A DNA stretch of 30,964 bases from Trichomonas tenax (lineage: Eukaryota; Parabasalia; Trichomonadida; Trichomonadidae), in NCBI GenBank assembly GCA_023091735.1, contig JALKBU010000611.1, positions 1 to 30,964 of the forward strand, in the 5' to 3' direction. The notes under the pieces are model-generated. The model was not told the DNA's origin. It worked only from the letters and a program-made list of their open reading frames with translations, and did not search any database. Shown here in pieces: positions 16,901 to 26,117 of this stretch; positions within the stretch are counted from its first letter, which is position 1; the number at the start of each line of letters is the position of its first letter. The position numbers were made by a program, and so were the translations under genes.

Positions 16901-19354
16901 CTATAAAAGCTTTGTGATGTCCGCAACAACAACAGAAATATTGTCAATGCTTAGAGAAGAATAAGTAGCATCTCTGATTTTATAAGCGAGCTCATGGGAT
17001 GATTGAGCACTTTCAGCAAATTTTAATATATCCTTAACAGTTAGACAATCTCTGACTGCAGAAGATGTCAATATCAGCCATTTTCCTCCATCCAAAGAGA
17101 CTTTCGTGGCATTAACTTGTGCCTTAATGCCATAAACTTCATTTCTTCCAACAGACATTGATGTTGGACTTGAGAACATTCCGAAACTCCTATTGTGAGA
17201 AACGCCGAGTTGTGTTGTTCCAAATACTAGTGGAGATTCAACTTCGAATGTCTGTGTGCCTACTACAAGTGCTCTAATGTTTCCTGTAGCGCAAACAATT
17301 GCATCTTTCTTGTGAGTAATAACAAATGCAAATTCAGGAGTGGAGAATTTTGTATCAAGTTTTCCAGGAGTCTTCATTGAGGCCCAGTAATTCTTATCGA
17401 CGGCTTGTGCAACCCGTTGGACAACAGATTCATTTGTTATATCATCTTCATCTAATATATTCGTAATAATCTGTTGAGCAATGAATGCCGCATTCTTGTC
17501 ATAATTTCTTCCATCAATGATACCATAAAGATTAATGCCTGTAAGAAGGCCAGTTTGAACTAACAATATATCTTCTCTCAGCTGACGAACACCTAAAACT
17601 GAAGAATAGCTCGCAATATCTCCAGGATTAGAATATCTGATGAAGTAATTTGGATCTAACTTCTTCTCTGGTGTATAGCAGAGCGCATCTGATGATTGAT
17701 TTGTGATTGTTGATTTAGTCGACGTGATATCGATATGGTTAATAACTGGAAAATTCTCAAGATTGATCTGTGACTGCAATGGATTGAACTGAAGTTTAAG
17801 TGTTCTGAGTTTGCTGAATTTAATCTCTGAGGAAAACTCTTTGATTTGGTTATAGCTGATATCGAGATATTTGATCAAATTTAAGTCAAGATCACGTGGA
17901 ATTGAAGCTATATTATTACATGAAACATCCAAGTATTCACACAAAGGAATTTCATTCGGAAATTCAGTAAGTTCGTTACTTGTAAGAATGAGCTTCTTAA
18001 TTGTTGGAAGAGCAGGGACCGTGGAAATATGGTTATTGGACAAGTCAAGCTCTTGTAAATCTTCTAATTTGTACAAAATTTCAGGAATTTCAGAAATATT
18101 GCAGTTAGATGCAAGAAAATACTCTAATGTTGGTGGAAATGCCTTAGGAAGATGTTTGAGACGATTTCCGGAAATTGCTAAAGTGATTATTTGTGAATTA
18201 ACAATTGCTGATGGAATTTTTGGAAGTCTGTTGCCGCTAAGATATAGCTGTGTAAGGTTTGGAAGAGAGAATAATTCTCGTGGAATTTCCGTGAGTTTAT
18301 TATTTGTTAAATCAATTTTTGTGACAATTTTAGAGAATGACTGTAACCTGAGAACTCTAATTGAGTTTTGTGACAAAAAGAATTCTGAAACGAGGTTTGG
18401 AGAACCAACAAGTGGGATTTCTGCCAATTTGTTTCGCATCAAAATGACTTTCTCAATGCCAATCAAGCTCGGATACGAAGCATTCTCAATGCAATTGTTG
18501 TGGAGACGCAAGTAAGTCATTGATGTCGGAATTTGTGATTGATCAACATCACTGATTAAATTATGCGAAAAATCAGCAATAGCAATTGTCGATAATAACC
18601 TGACACACTCAGGAACAGCGCGCAACTTGTTGTATGATGCCTTTAATTCGACAATTGGTCTTGGCAATTCTGGAAGGTCTGGAAGTTTGTTGGAAGTGAC
18701 ATCCAGGAGACGAAGTTTTGGTGTGAAGTTTGTTAATGAAGGAATTCCTGTAAGTTTGTTATAACTTAAATCAAGAACCAAAAGGATTGGAAGAGTGCTT
18801 TTAATATTAAATGTAATCATTTCATTGTTTGCAAGCGTGATTTTCTTGATCTTTTCCAGGTTTTGCGTGATTTCAACTTGATTAATATCATTATTATCAA
18901 GCGATAAGTTAGTAATTGTGTCAGGACAAACAGGAAAAGCCGTAAGATTGTTATTTCCCAAGTCCATGTTTTCTATTTTCGAGTTTTCGAACTGAATTGA
19001 AGTTAATTTGTTTCTGAATAAGTTAACCGTTCTAAGGGATGGCATTTGATTGAGTATCTTTCCAATATTTGATAGGCTGTTATACGATAAATCGAGAACT
19101 TCGAGATTAGAAAATGCTAATAATGCGGAATTGATTCCAGGAGGTAACTGAATGTAACCATTCTTCGAGAGTATGAGCTTTGTCAAATTTTTCATGTCCT
19201 TTGGTAAGTTAGGAATAAAATTTCCTTTTAAGTTGACTTCCTGACACGGAAGTGGGATATTACAGTAGTCCGGGAGTTCTTTGATTCCTTTGTCAATAAG
19301 TTCAACAACAGGTTTCTGAAGAAATGAATGAACTTTCGATTCATCAGCGCCCAT
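16901..19354 (-). CDS. LRR plus PP2C-like protein, probable pseudophosphatase
   Basis: The 817-residue protein starts MGADESKV: Gly2 and Ser6 fit an N-myristoylation signal, so membrane attachment is likely. Residues about 35-545 are some 20 leucine-rich repeats of the NLxxLPxxLxxLxLSxNxL type. Residues about 570-815 follow the PP2C plan: REDILLVQ (593-600), GIIDGRNYDKNAA (611-623), CATGNIRALVV (688-698), LILTSSAVRDC (760-770) and DNISVVVADI (804-813). LRR-PP2C pairing is known from PHLPP-type phosphatases. The GDS Asp is Asn692 (GNI) and the SDG Asp is Ser765 (SSA), while D614 and D804 remain; GHGG is missing after D614. With key metal-ligand positions changed, activity is doubtful, and a scaffold role is possible. 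The start ATG is the first of the frame. The frame is intact. Confidence 0.8.
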   Translation of the reverse strand: MGADESKVHSFLQKPVVELIDKGIKELPDYCNIPLPCQEVNLKGNFIPNLPKDMKNLTKLILSKNGYIQLPPGINSALLAFSNLEVLDLSYNSLSNIGKILNQMPSLRTVNLFRNKLTSIQFENSKIENMDLGNNNLTAFPVCPDTITNLSLDNNDINQVEITQNLEKIKKITLANNEMITFNIKSTLPILLVLDLSYNKLTGIPSLTNFTPKLRLLDVTSNKLPDLPELPRPIVELKASYNKLRAVPECVRLLSTIAIADFSHNLISDVDQSQIPTSMTYLRLHNNCIENASYPSLIGIEKVILMRNKLAEIPLVGSPNLVSEFFLSQNSIRVLRLQSFSKIVTKIDLTNNKLTEIPRELFSLPNLTQLYLSGNRLPKIPSAIVNSQIITLAISGNRLKHLPKAFPPTLEYFLASNCNISEIPEILYKLEDLQELDLSNNHISTVPALPTIKKLILTSNELTEFPNEIPLCEYLDVSCNNIASIPRDLDLNLIKYLDISYNQIKEFSSEIKFSKLRTLKLQFNPLQSQINLENFPVINHIDITSTKSTITNQSSDALCYTPEKKLDPNYFIRYSNPGDIASYSSVLGVRQLREDILLVQTGLLTGINLYGIIDGRNYDKNAAFIAQQIITNILDEDDITNESVVQRVAQAVDKNYWASMKTPGKLDTKFSTPEFAFVITHKKDAIVCATGNIRALVVGTQTFEVESPLVFGTTQLGVSHNRSFGMFSSPTSMSVGRNEVYGIKAQVNATKVSLDGGKWLILTSSAVRDCLTVKDILKFAESAQSSHELAYKIRDATYSSLSIDNISVVVADITKLL

Positions 19355-19859
19355 AAAATTTTTAAAATCTTAATTCACTTTTTAAGGATTTTATCTATAA
19401 AATATTATAATGCACATTATTTATTTCACTTTTCGTCATATAACTTACCCTTAACTTTTTATATTTATAAATTCTGGAATATATTTTTTAATTATGTAGC
19501 TTCCAAATACTAAAAAATTATTACATCTGGACTTTTTTTACCAAGCCCTTAAATCTCGACATATTTTTGTAAGTCCATTCATTTTGGCCTTAATGTCAGA
19601 TCATCATCAAATTAAATTAGATTATTTGTAATATATTTTCATTATAACACTAAGCTACCTACATCACATAATATACCTTGTTGTGGGCTTTATAAATGTT
19701 AGATTGTAAATGGTATTTATTCATTGTATTTAAAGTTTTTTAAATGAAGATTCTCCCAACAAAAGTAGTTACAGAATATTAAGGAATTTATGAACAAGAG
19801 ATGGTTGATTTATGCCTTAATATGTGTAGATAAGGATTCAATGACGATATCATCTTCTC
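19355..19859. other. Gene-free upstream region
   Basis: AT-rich region upstream of the LRR-PP2C gene. Only a short low-complexity ORF crosses its start. No motif recognised. Confidence 0.55.
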
Positions 19860-20217
19860 TCATCATTATGAAATGACATCAATTATTCAAATTTTATCAT
19901 CATTATGATAAAATATAAATAATTCGCATTTGATCATCATTAAGATATGAAATCAATCATTCACATTTCATTATCATTATGATAAAGATCTCCACTATCA
20001 ATTGAGTTGAAATGAAATCTCTCTAAATCGTTCTCCTACATGGAGCCGATCTCAACATGAATGTAACGAATCATTCACATTTCATCATCATTATGATATT
20101 GGATCAATCATTAACATTTCATTATCATTATGATAAAGATCTCCACTATCTATTGTAGTTGAAATCAAATCTCCCGAAATTGTTCAATATCTTAAATATA
20201 TAGGCGCCACTAAATAA
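19860..20217 (+). pseudogene. Decayed ankyrin locus with ancestral-looking 37-bp repeat units
   Basis: Two ankyrin remnants are seen on the + strand: RSPLSI-VEMKSL-IVLLHGAD then LNMNV (about 19986-20065, one stop inside), and RSPLSIVVEIKSPEIVQYLK then YIGATK closed by TAA at 20215-20217, a capping repeat. Between and before them are TCATCATTATGATAT and ATCAATCATTCACATTTC, diverged relatives of the minisatellite unit at 2.5-4.7 kb. The same arrangement, ankyrin module next to this spacer, therefore existed at two loci before the amplification. Confidence 0.6.
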
Positions 20218-20533
20218 AATCTCTGCTTTAATAAATATATACGGTGTCGGGATGAGATTAGATAAAATCACAGTAGCATGTTGCTTTCGATAATTCAATA
20301 ACAGATAGCAATATTACATCATTATAGAATTGGTTAAATCGTCTGGATCAAATCTTTAAAAAAATGCCAAAGACTGGGCATATTGCGGAAAATGCACTGT
20401 AAGAACCACCATGGTCTAATGAACTTGCATACAATAAAATTTAGTTTCTTTTTGGTGAGGTACCTTTGAGATTTAGCAATACTGCATAGATAAGATTAGT
20501 CGTTTCAAATTATAGTGTCAAAAAGTGCCAAAA
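20218..20533. other. Gene-free spacer
   Basis: No ORF; contains GGCGCCAC just upstream at the ankyrin end and otherwise AT-rich sequence leading to the next gene. Confidence 0.5.
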
Positions 20534-20857
20534 ATGTATTCAGATGATGAAAATGAGGACAAGTGGATCACTGAGGTGATAAACTTGAGGCCTTATGATT
20601 CTTGGTCGAAGCATTCTGGCAAAATTGTGATGCTTACGAATGTCTCAATGGCTGTAAAAACGGATTCTGATGAAGAATGTTACGGAATTCTTACTTCTGA
20701 GACTTGGGATGAATCACAGGTATTGTGTAAGTTGTTTAGAAATGATTACTCTAAGCCAATGAAAGTTATTTGGTCAACTTCACAATCAGTATATCTCTCA
20801 AACAAAGGAAATCGTCCAATCACACTTGTGATGCTTACAAGGGAAGTCACGCAATGA
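20534..20857 (+). CDS. Small protein resembling a nucleoplasmin-like domain
   Basis: The first ATG of the frame is at 20534, giving 107 residues. The N-terminus is acidic (MYSDDENED). From about residue 25 the layout follows the nucleoplasmin-like (NPL) domain of histone chaperones and FKBP39/Fpr4-type proteins: SGKIVMLTNVSMAVK, then an acidic turn, SQVLCKLFRNDYSKPMKVIW, then QSVYLSNKGNRPITLVML, equivalent to the family's VLCTL, P-hydrophobic and KG-P-V-HLTGY elements. Such domains form pentamers that bind histones in the nucleus. The length matches a single domain. Similarity is by eye and could be coincidental for a small beta-sandwich protein. Confidence 0.45.
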   Translation: MYSDDENEDKWITEVINLRPYDSWSKHSGKIVMLTNVSMAVKTDSDEECYGILTSETWDESQVLCKLFRNDYSKPMKVIWSTSQSVYLSNKGNRPITLVMLTREVTQ

Positions 20858-21329
20858 AAACATATATTTTTTACACAATTCCAAAATTATTAATTTGATA
20901 TCTTCCATTTTATATTCGCTGCACATGAAAAATAATCGGAATCTTTCCTTTGGATATCTTTTTTATTGTTATATTAATATGTTATTTTTCTATAAAGTTT
21001 AATCTCAATAAATCATATTACGCTATTCTTCAATTTGCTTCAAAAGGTTGAATACTTACTAACATTTGATTGATCTTTTATTTTAATTGTTCTATTATTA
21101 ATACCTGTTAAAAAATATAAGAGGGAACAACTTGCACAGGACATGCTGATCATAATCCTTTACTTATAAGGCTTTACTGACTCAAATATAATTTTGATCA
21201 AAAATAAATTAGGACAAAAGTGAATTTTTGTTAAAAATTTAGTTATGATTTGTTATTCAGCCCTTAAAAACATTAACAATGAGAATAAAATAGCTCTTCA
21301 AAAAGTGAACGTTTATTAAACCAAAAAAA
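20858..21329. other. Gene-free spacer
   Basis: AT-rich intergenic DNA upstream of the deubiquitinase. Nothing else seen. Confidence 0.55.
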
Positions 21330-23660
21330 ATGGATGAACAAAGGAAACGTATCAAAAAATTAATGTCAACAACACAACTGACTGTCGGCCAAAACGCGTA
21401 CCTCATTTCCTCGCAGTGGTTTAACGAATTTAAGCGAATAATTGGGTTTGATAACGAAGTTCTTTCAGAACAAGAAATTCCGCCAATTGATAACTCTTCT
21501 CTCATGAGAAATGATCGTTTACGTCGTGATATTTGCGAAGGAGTCGATTATGTTATAGTTACGAAACTAACTTGGCAACAGCTGAAAGAATATTATGGAG
21601 GTGGACCGGATATTGGTGTTCATGTCGCTTACAATCCGTTGAAGAAACAAAATCTCGCAATAACAAAGAATATAGGAATTTACGTTTTATATAAAGATCA
21701 ACAAAAGCTTTTTGGAGTTACAACCTATGAAAATGTTAAAGTTCTTAAAGAAGAAGCAATGAAAAGCTTTGGAATTACAGAAAATTCACTCGATTTATAC
21801 GAATATTTTAACAACTCGATTGGTGAAAAACTTATAGAAGAAAAACTTCTCTGCGAGTATTCTATTACAGACAATCAGAAACTTATTCTATCAACAGGAG
21901 CTGTACAAAAGAAAGAAGAGCCTGGAATTTTCTCATTTTTCCAATCTAACGTTTCTTGCACTCCTGGAACGACAGGACTCAATAACATCGGAAATACTTG
22001 CTTTTTGAATTCAACATTACAGTGTTTAATGCATATTGATCCATTAATGAAATATTTCCTCAAAACGCAATGGAAAATGGAAATATCACAGTCAAATCCA
22101 TTAAGCAACAATGGAGAACTTGCTACTGCGTTCTTTAAATTACTTCAAATCAGTCAAAGCGGAAAATCAATTTCATATACACCTTCAGACATGCGTAAAG
22201 CCATTATTCGACATGCACCGAACTTCGACGGATACTCGCAACAAGATTCGCATGAAGTTCTTTTATATATCTTAGATGGAATTCACGAAGATTTAAATCG
22301 TATTCTAAACAAACCAACAACAGATGTTGTTGAAGGCGATGGTACAAATGATGCTGAAACAGCCATAAAAGCATGGTCAGTGTATAAACAACGAAATGAT
22401 TCGATAATTGTTGATCTTTTTCAAGGGCAATTGAAATCGCATTTAAACTGTCCAAATTGTCATTCTGATACTGTTGTGTTTGATCCTTTTGTTTCTCTTT
22501 CTCTTCCTGTACCACAGAAGAAAGTTTTAACACCAGGTTTTATTTTTGTTCCAGCAGATCCCAAGAAGCCACGAAAAGTTATGCAATTTAATATTGACAA
22601 CACATGGTCACCATTACTGACAAAGAGATACATCCAAAAATCTGAAGGAGGGAGGCCAATGAATATCATTTATGCATCAATAGATCATCAATTCACAGAA
22701 GTAACATATTCGCTTTCTCCTTACAGAACACCTTCAACACACTATTTATACGCATTAGAATTACCTTCGACTGATAAACTTTATGCTCCTGTTTTCCTGA
22801 AAGAGCGTGAAAAAGGATGGATATGGGATGGCGACAAACCAATTGCTGGTCCTTTTTTAGTTCCAGTTCTAAAACAAAGTCCATCAGAGAAAGAACTATA
22901 TGATGCAATTTCTGGCTATTTCTCATACTTGTTCGATCCAGAAAATCCAGATATTCAAGAGAACTATGATCAAAACGAGCAGATAAGACAAAGCTGGAGA
23001 CCTTTGAAAGATGATAGAATGAAGTTTGAAATTGTTATTAGATCAGGAATCTTTGAAAGCGCAACATTTACACCATGCACAAGAATGAATTGCTTAACGA
23101 GAAGATGCATTGATGTTATAGTCAATCCTACATGGATGACTAAAGAGGCTGGATTTAAGTACTCGCTTTTTGTTACTCCTCACATTAAAGATATCGAAGC
23201 ACCTGAAGAAGAAAAATCATTCTCCATGGAAAGATGCCTTGATATGTTTGCAGAGGAATTGACCCTCGACGAAGAAAATAAGTGGTACTGTCCTAAATGC
23301 AAGCAATTTGTCATGGCAAGTAAGAAGATGGACGTTTGGAAGGCTCCTCAGATTTTAATCATTCACTTGAAGCGATTTGCTCAATCCGGTGGCTACTTGA
23401 CAAAGACTGAAACAGAAATACAATATCCTGATGTTTTAGATATGAGTCACTGGATAGTTGGTCCACAAACCGGATCTGTTTCCTATAAACTAGTTGCTGT
23501 CAGTGAACATCATGGATGGCTTGGCAGCGGCCATTATACTGCCCATGCATTAGTTGGAGATCAGTGGTATTTCTTCAATGATAGCAGCGTAAGCAAATGT
23601 AACAATAGTGATGCTCACACAAGGAATGCATACATATTATTTTACCAAAGAATTGATTAA
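21330..23660 (+). CDS. Ubiquitin-specific protease with DUSP domain (USP4/11/15-like)
   Basis: The 776-residue enzyme has an N-terminal DUSP-like domain (about 1-110, with VGQNAYLISSQWFNEFKRII), a probable ubiquitin-like segment (about 111-190) and a split peptidase C19 domain (about 214-775). Catalytic residues are visible: C224 in GLNNIGNTCFLNSTLQCL, H735 in GSGHYTAHALV and D751 in FNDSSVS. The zinc-ribbon cysteines are C374-x-x-C377 and C654-x-x-C657, and the LIIHLKRF box is at about 676-683. The region about 395-625 is a long insert between the halves, as in the USP4/15 and Ubp12 group. It should remove ubiquitin from proteins in cytosol or nucleus. The frame is intact, all catalytic residues are present, and it starts at the first ATG. 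Confidence 0.92.
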   Translation: MDEQRKRIKKLMSTTQLTVGQNAYLISSQWFNEFKRIIGFDNEVLSEQEIPPIDNSSLMRNDRLRRDICEGVDYVIVTKLTWQQLKEYYGGGPDIGVHVAYNPLKKQNLAITKNIGIYVLYKDQQKLFGVTTYENVKVLKEEAMKSFGITENSLDLYEYFNNSIGEKLIEEKLLCEYSITDNQKLILSTGAVQKKEEPGIFSFFQSNVSCTPGTTGLNNIGNTCFLNSTLQCLMHIDPLMKYFLKTQWKMEISQSNPLSNNGELATAFFKLLQISQSGKSISYTPSDMRKAIIRHAPNFDGYSQQDSHEVLLYILDGIHEDLNRILNKPTTDVVEGDGTNDAETAIKAWSVYKQRNDSIIVDLFQGQLKSHLNCPNCHSDTVVFDPFVSLSLPVPQKKVLTPGFIFVPADPKKPRKVMQFNIDNTWSPLLTKRYIQKSEGGRPMNIIYASIDHQFTEVTYSLSPYRTPSTHYLYALELPSTDKLYAPVFLKEREKGWIWDGDKPIAGPFLVPVLKQSPSEKELYDAISGYFSYLFDPENPDIQENYDQNEQIRQSWRPLKDDRMKFEIVIRSGIFESATFTPCTRMNCLTRRCIDVIVNPTWMTKEAGFKYSLFVTPHIKDIEAPEEEKSFSMERCLDMFAEELTLDEENKWYCPKCKQFVMASKKMDVWKAPQILIIHLKRFAQSGGYLTKTETEIQYPDVLDMSHWIVGPQTGSVSYKLVAVSEHHGWLGSGHYTAHALVGDQWYFFNDSSVSKCNNSDAHTRNAYILFYQRID

Positions 23661-23910
23661 CAAATGTCATTATATTTTTGTTATTTTGTTTGATAAAGAT
23701 AGAAATGTATATCTTATATATTCAATAATCTTCAATTTAAGAGAGAAATGAAATACTCTTAAGCAGAATATAACATGATGGTCTGTTGTCTGAATAAGAG
23801 TATTAAAATTATGTTATATCAAGAGCTATAAAAAATTAACGTCATTTCATTTATGACATTATACTTTTGCCATGTTACGATAAGTGATGTAAAGGTGTCG
23901 TTTTTAAAAA

Positions 23911-24543
23911 ATGCTGTCTTTAGTTCTTAGCTTTCGTTTTACAGGAAAGTGGGAAGGTTTCTACACAGCAGAAACGTATGATGAAGCTCCACTCACACTA
24001 ACTTTCGAAGAAAAAGGAGATAAAACTTACGGTTATATTTCGAAGACGAATTATTCAATTATTCCACGTAAAATCCTTCTTGAAAAGGTATCCGAGTACG
24101 CTGAATTTAAGATGTACTTCGAAAAGAACGGAAAATTCGATTACTGGGCTCAACTTAACTTCAATTTGACAGATGTCGATGAATACACATGCTCATCCAC
24201 ATCAGAGGACTACCTTTACGATTTCAATGGAATGGTAACAAACAAGTCTATGGAATTTTTGTTGCTTCGCAATAAAGATCAAGTTTGGACTAGTTTCAGA
24301 TTTGTTCCATATCAATCAATGCCATTGTTTAAATTCAACTTCAACTTCGCCGACAATTCCCTCCTCTACACGACAATCGCATTTGCGGTCGCCATTCACT
24401 CTCTTTTGATCTTTGTTATCATTCGTGTTTTCTGCAAGAAACAAGCGCCGAAAGCGAAAGCTGCCAAACAAAATGCTAAAGCTCAACCTCAAAAGCAAAA
24501 TAAAACACCTAAGAAGGAGAAACCAACTCCAAAGAAGAAGTAA
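23911..24543 (+). CDS. Single-pass membrane protein with Lys-rich tail, unknown function
   Basis: The 210-residue protein begins with a short hydrophobic stretch (MLSLVLSF) that may be a minimal signal peptide. Residues about 12-148 look like a beta-rich lumenal or extracellular domain (TGKWEGFYTAETYDEAPLTL), with possible N-glycosylation sites (NYS, NLT, NKS). One membrane helix follows (about 150-172, LLYTTIAFAVAIHSLLIFVI), then a cytosolic tail of about 35 residues almost entirely Lys, Ala, Gln, Pro and Thr, ending PTPKKK. The layout (single pass, highly basic cytosolic tail) is like ER translocon-associated proteins or ribosome-facing ER proteins, but I cannot name the family. Confidence 0.6.
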   Translation: MLSLVLSFRFTGKWEGFYTAETYDEAPLTLTFEEKGDKTYGYISKTNYSIIPRKILLEKVSEYAEFKMYFEKNGKFDYWAQLNFNLTDVDEYTCSSTSEDYLYDFNGMVTNKSMEFLLLRNKDQVWTSFRFVPYQSMPLFKFNFNFADNSLLYTTIAFAVAIHSLLIFVIIRVFCKKQAPKAKAAKQNAKAQPQKQNKTPKKEKPTPKKK

Positions 24544-25203
24544 TTTGCTCATTATAATGATATTCAAAAACATGCCAAATTGATATTGATTAAATTACTT
24601 ATTTCATCATAATGCTAACACTTCACTATGGACACTGAATACAATTCTATCATTTTCATTGTTAAAAAATGAAGAATCATAAATATAGTTTTAGAATTTT
24701 TCCGTTACCATCGATTATAATGCCACTATCCTATTCATATAATTAAAGCTTAGATATATGAATCAATTTGTTCACGAATTTATAATAAATGGCATTGTGA
24801 ATAAAACAATTTGAAATCTTCAATGCGTGTTGAACATTTCTTACTAGTATAGCAATAATTATATATTATATCAACATTAAGCATAAATTTGTACAACACT
24901 TTGTGTGCTCATCGATTTTTTCATAGGTATATCTTAATATTTTAATGTATTTTAGTAATAAGAATAGCTATTGATGGGATAAAAAAGAACTCATTGTGCA
25001 ATAGAAAATAGCACTGATTTTTAGTTCTTGAAAATAAGAATTCATAATAAATAAGATATTAAAATTAATGATGAAAAAAATTGGTAGATATTCCGACTGC
25101 AGCTATATGTGGTACTGTGGTAGCAACTCTTTGCTGTAGAAGCGATGTTTTATTGCAAATTCACCACAAAACAATAACTTAAAATTTTTGATTAATAAAA
25201 TTT

Positions 25204-25214
25204 TTTACATGACA
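25204..25214 (-). promoter_or_regulatory. Variant TGTCATGTAAA motif
   Basis: TTTACATGACA on the + strand is the reverse complement of TGTCATGTAAA, one base from the recurrent TGACATGTAAA. It lies about 115 bp before the HP1-like start. Confidence 0.45.
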
Positions 25215-25316
25215 AAATATTAAAATCATGATTTTATCACGAATATAAGAGTTTCAAGTAACGCGAATTTGTTTGGTAAATTTTTTGGTAAATCTAAGGA
25301 ACTAAAATTTGGAACT

Positions 25317-25323
25317 TCACTTT
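25317..25323 (+). promoter_or_regulatory. Initiator-like element of the HP1-like gene
   Basis: TCACTTT fits the trichomonad initiator TCA+1-Y-T-W-T. The A at 25319 lies 11 nt before the ATG at 25330, within the short leader range usual in trichomonads. It also argues for the ATG start and against the upstream TTG at 25309. Confidence 0.6.
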
Positions 25324-25329
25324 TTCTCG

Positions 25330-26028
25330 ATGGATGCAGACAAACCTGAGCCTGAATCATCTAAATCGGACCAAGAAAAGTCATTAGATACAACAGAATC
25401 GACGGTTGATCAAGAAAATGAGTCTGAAAACCAACAACAAGTCGAAATTAAGAATAAACCAACAAAAGAAACTCCTTCTAAAAAGAATCAGGAACCAATT
25501 GATGACGAAGAAGATGATGAATATGGTGAAGAAGAAGAAGATAATTACGAAGTCGAAAGAATTGTGAAACATCGTCTTAAAAATAATAAATATCAATATT
25601 TTGTAAAATGGGTGGGATACAGCGATAGTGATAATACATGGGAACCAGAAGAGAGTTTTGAACAAAACCCAAATATTTTGAAAAATTATTGGAATACACA
25701 TGATAAAAAGACAAAAGATGAACAAAGCAAATCTGAAAAGCAAAGTGATAAACAGCATGAAAAGAAAATCGAAAAAACTGAACATAAAAACAAGCATGTT
25801 CCTTCAAAATCTAAATTATCTGAGCAAAATAGCAAAGGATATCTATCTGAGATTAAAGGAATTGTCATGAAAGAAAATCAAATGTACTTTTTATGTACAA
25901 TAGCTGGGAAAGACGAAATAATTTCAAATTCTACTATGAAGTCAAAATATCCTAGCCAACTTATTGATTATTACGAGAAAAATATTCAATTGACTGAAAT
26001 TGTTAAGATCGAGTCTAATCCCAAATAA
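25330..26028 (+). CDS. HP1-like chromodomain and chromoshadow protein
   Basis: From the ATG at 25330 the protein has 232 residues. It has an acidic disordered N-terminus (1-71) ending in a Glu/Asp run, then a chromodomain (about 72-123), NYEVERIVKHR, YFVKWVGY and TWEPEESFEQNPNILKNYW, with aromatic-cage candidates Y73, W94 and Y97. A highly charged Lys/Glu hinge (124-165) follows, then a chromoshadow domain (about 170-222, GYLSEIKGIVMKENQMYFLC, KYPSQLIDYYEKNIQ). An acidic patch directly before the chromodomain, a basic hinge and a C-terminal shadow domain are the HP1 architecture: binding of methylated histone H3 and dimerisation in heterochromatin. The cage is intact, so methyl-lysine reading is plausible. 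The stop overlaps TAAA, which acts as a polyadenylation signal in trichomonads. Confidence 0.85.
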   Translation: MDADKPEPESSKSDQEKSLDTTESTVDQENESENQQQVEIKNKPTKETPSKKNQEPIDDEEDDEYGEEEEDNYEVERIVKHRLKNNKYQYFVKWVGYSDSDNTWEPEESFEQNPNILKNYWNTHDKKTKDEQSKSEKQSDKQHEKKIEKTEHKNKHVPSKSKLSEQNSKGYLSEIKGIVMKENQMYFLCTIAGKDEIISNSTMKSKYPSQLIDYYEKNIQLTEIVKIESNPK

Positions 26029-26073
26029 ATTTTTGTTATTTTATGATAAAAAAAACAGTTATGACATAATATT

Positions 26074-26084
26074 TTTACATGTCA
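26074..26084 (-). promoter_or_regulatory. TGACATGTAAA motif (reverse)
   Basis: TTTACATGTCA on + is an exact reverse copy. It lies in the 89-bp spacer between the HP1-like gene and the next one, about 33 bp before its ATG. Confidence 0.5.
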
Positions 26085-26104
26085 TTTTTTCAGTAAATTT
26101 TCCA

Positions 26105-26111
26105 TCATTTT
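26105..26111 (+). promoter_or_regulatory. Initiator-like element
   Basis: TCATTTT fits TCA+1-Y-T-W-T. The A at 26107 is 11 nt before the ATG at 26118, the same spacing as for the HP1-like gene. Confidence 0.6.
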
Positions 26112-26117
26112 TCTTCA

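Larger units (their letters stand above)
24544..25329. other. Long intergenic region upstream of the HP1-like gene
   Basis: No ORF. It holds a reverse-oriented TGTCATGTAAA (25204-25214) and an initiator-like TCACTTT (25317-25323) near its end. The rest is AT-rich. Confidence 0.6.

Noticed and set aside
17871..18515. 214-codon + ORF opposite the LRR gene
   Set aside because: It is the antisense shadow of repetitive LRR coding sequence.
25384..25797. Phe/Ile-rich minus ORF
   Set aside because: Antisense shadow of the Lys/Glu-rich HP1-like gene.
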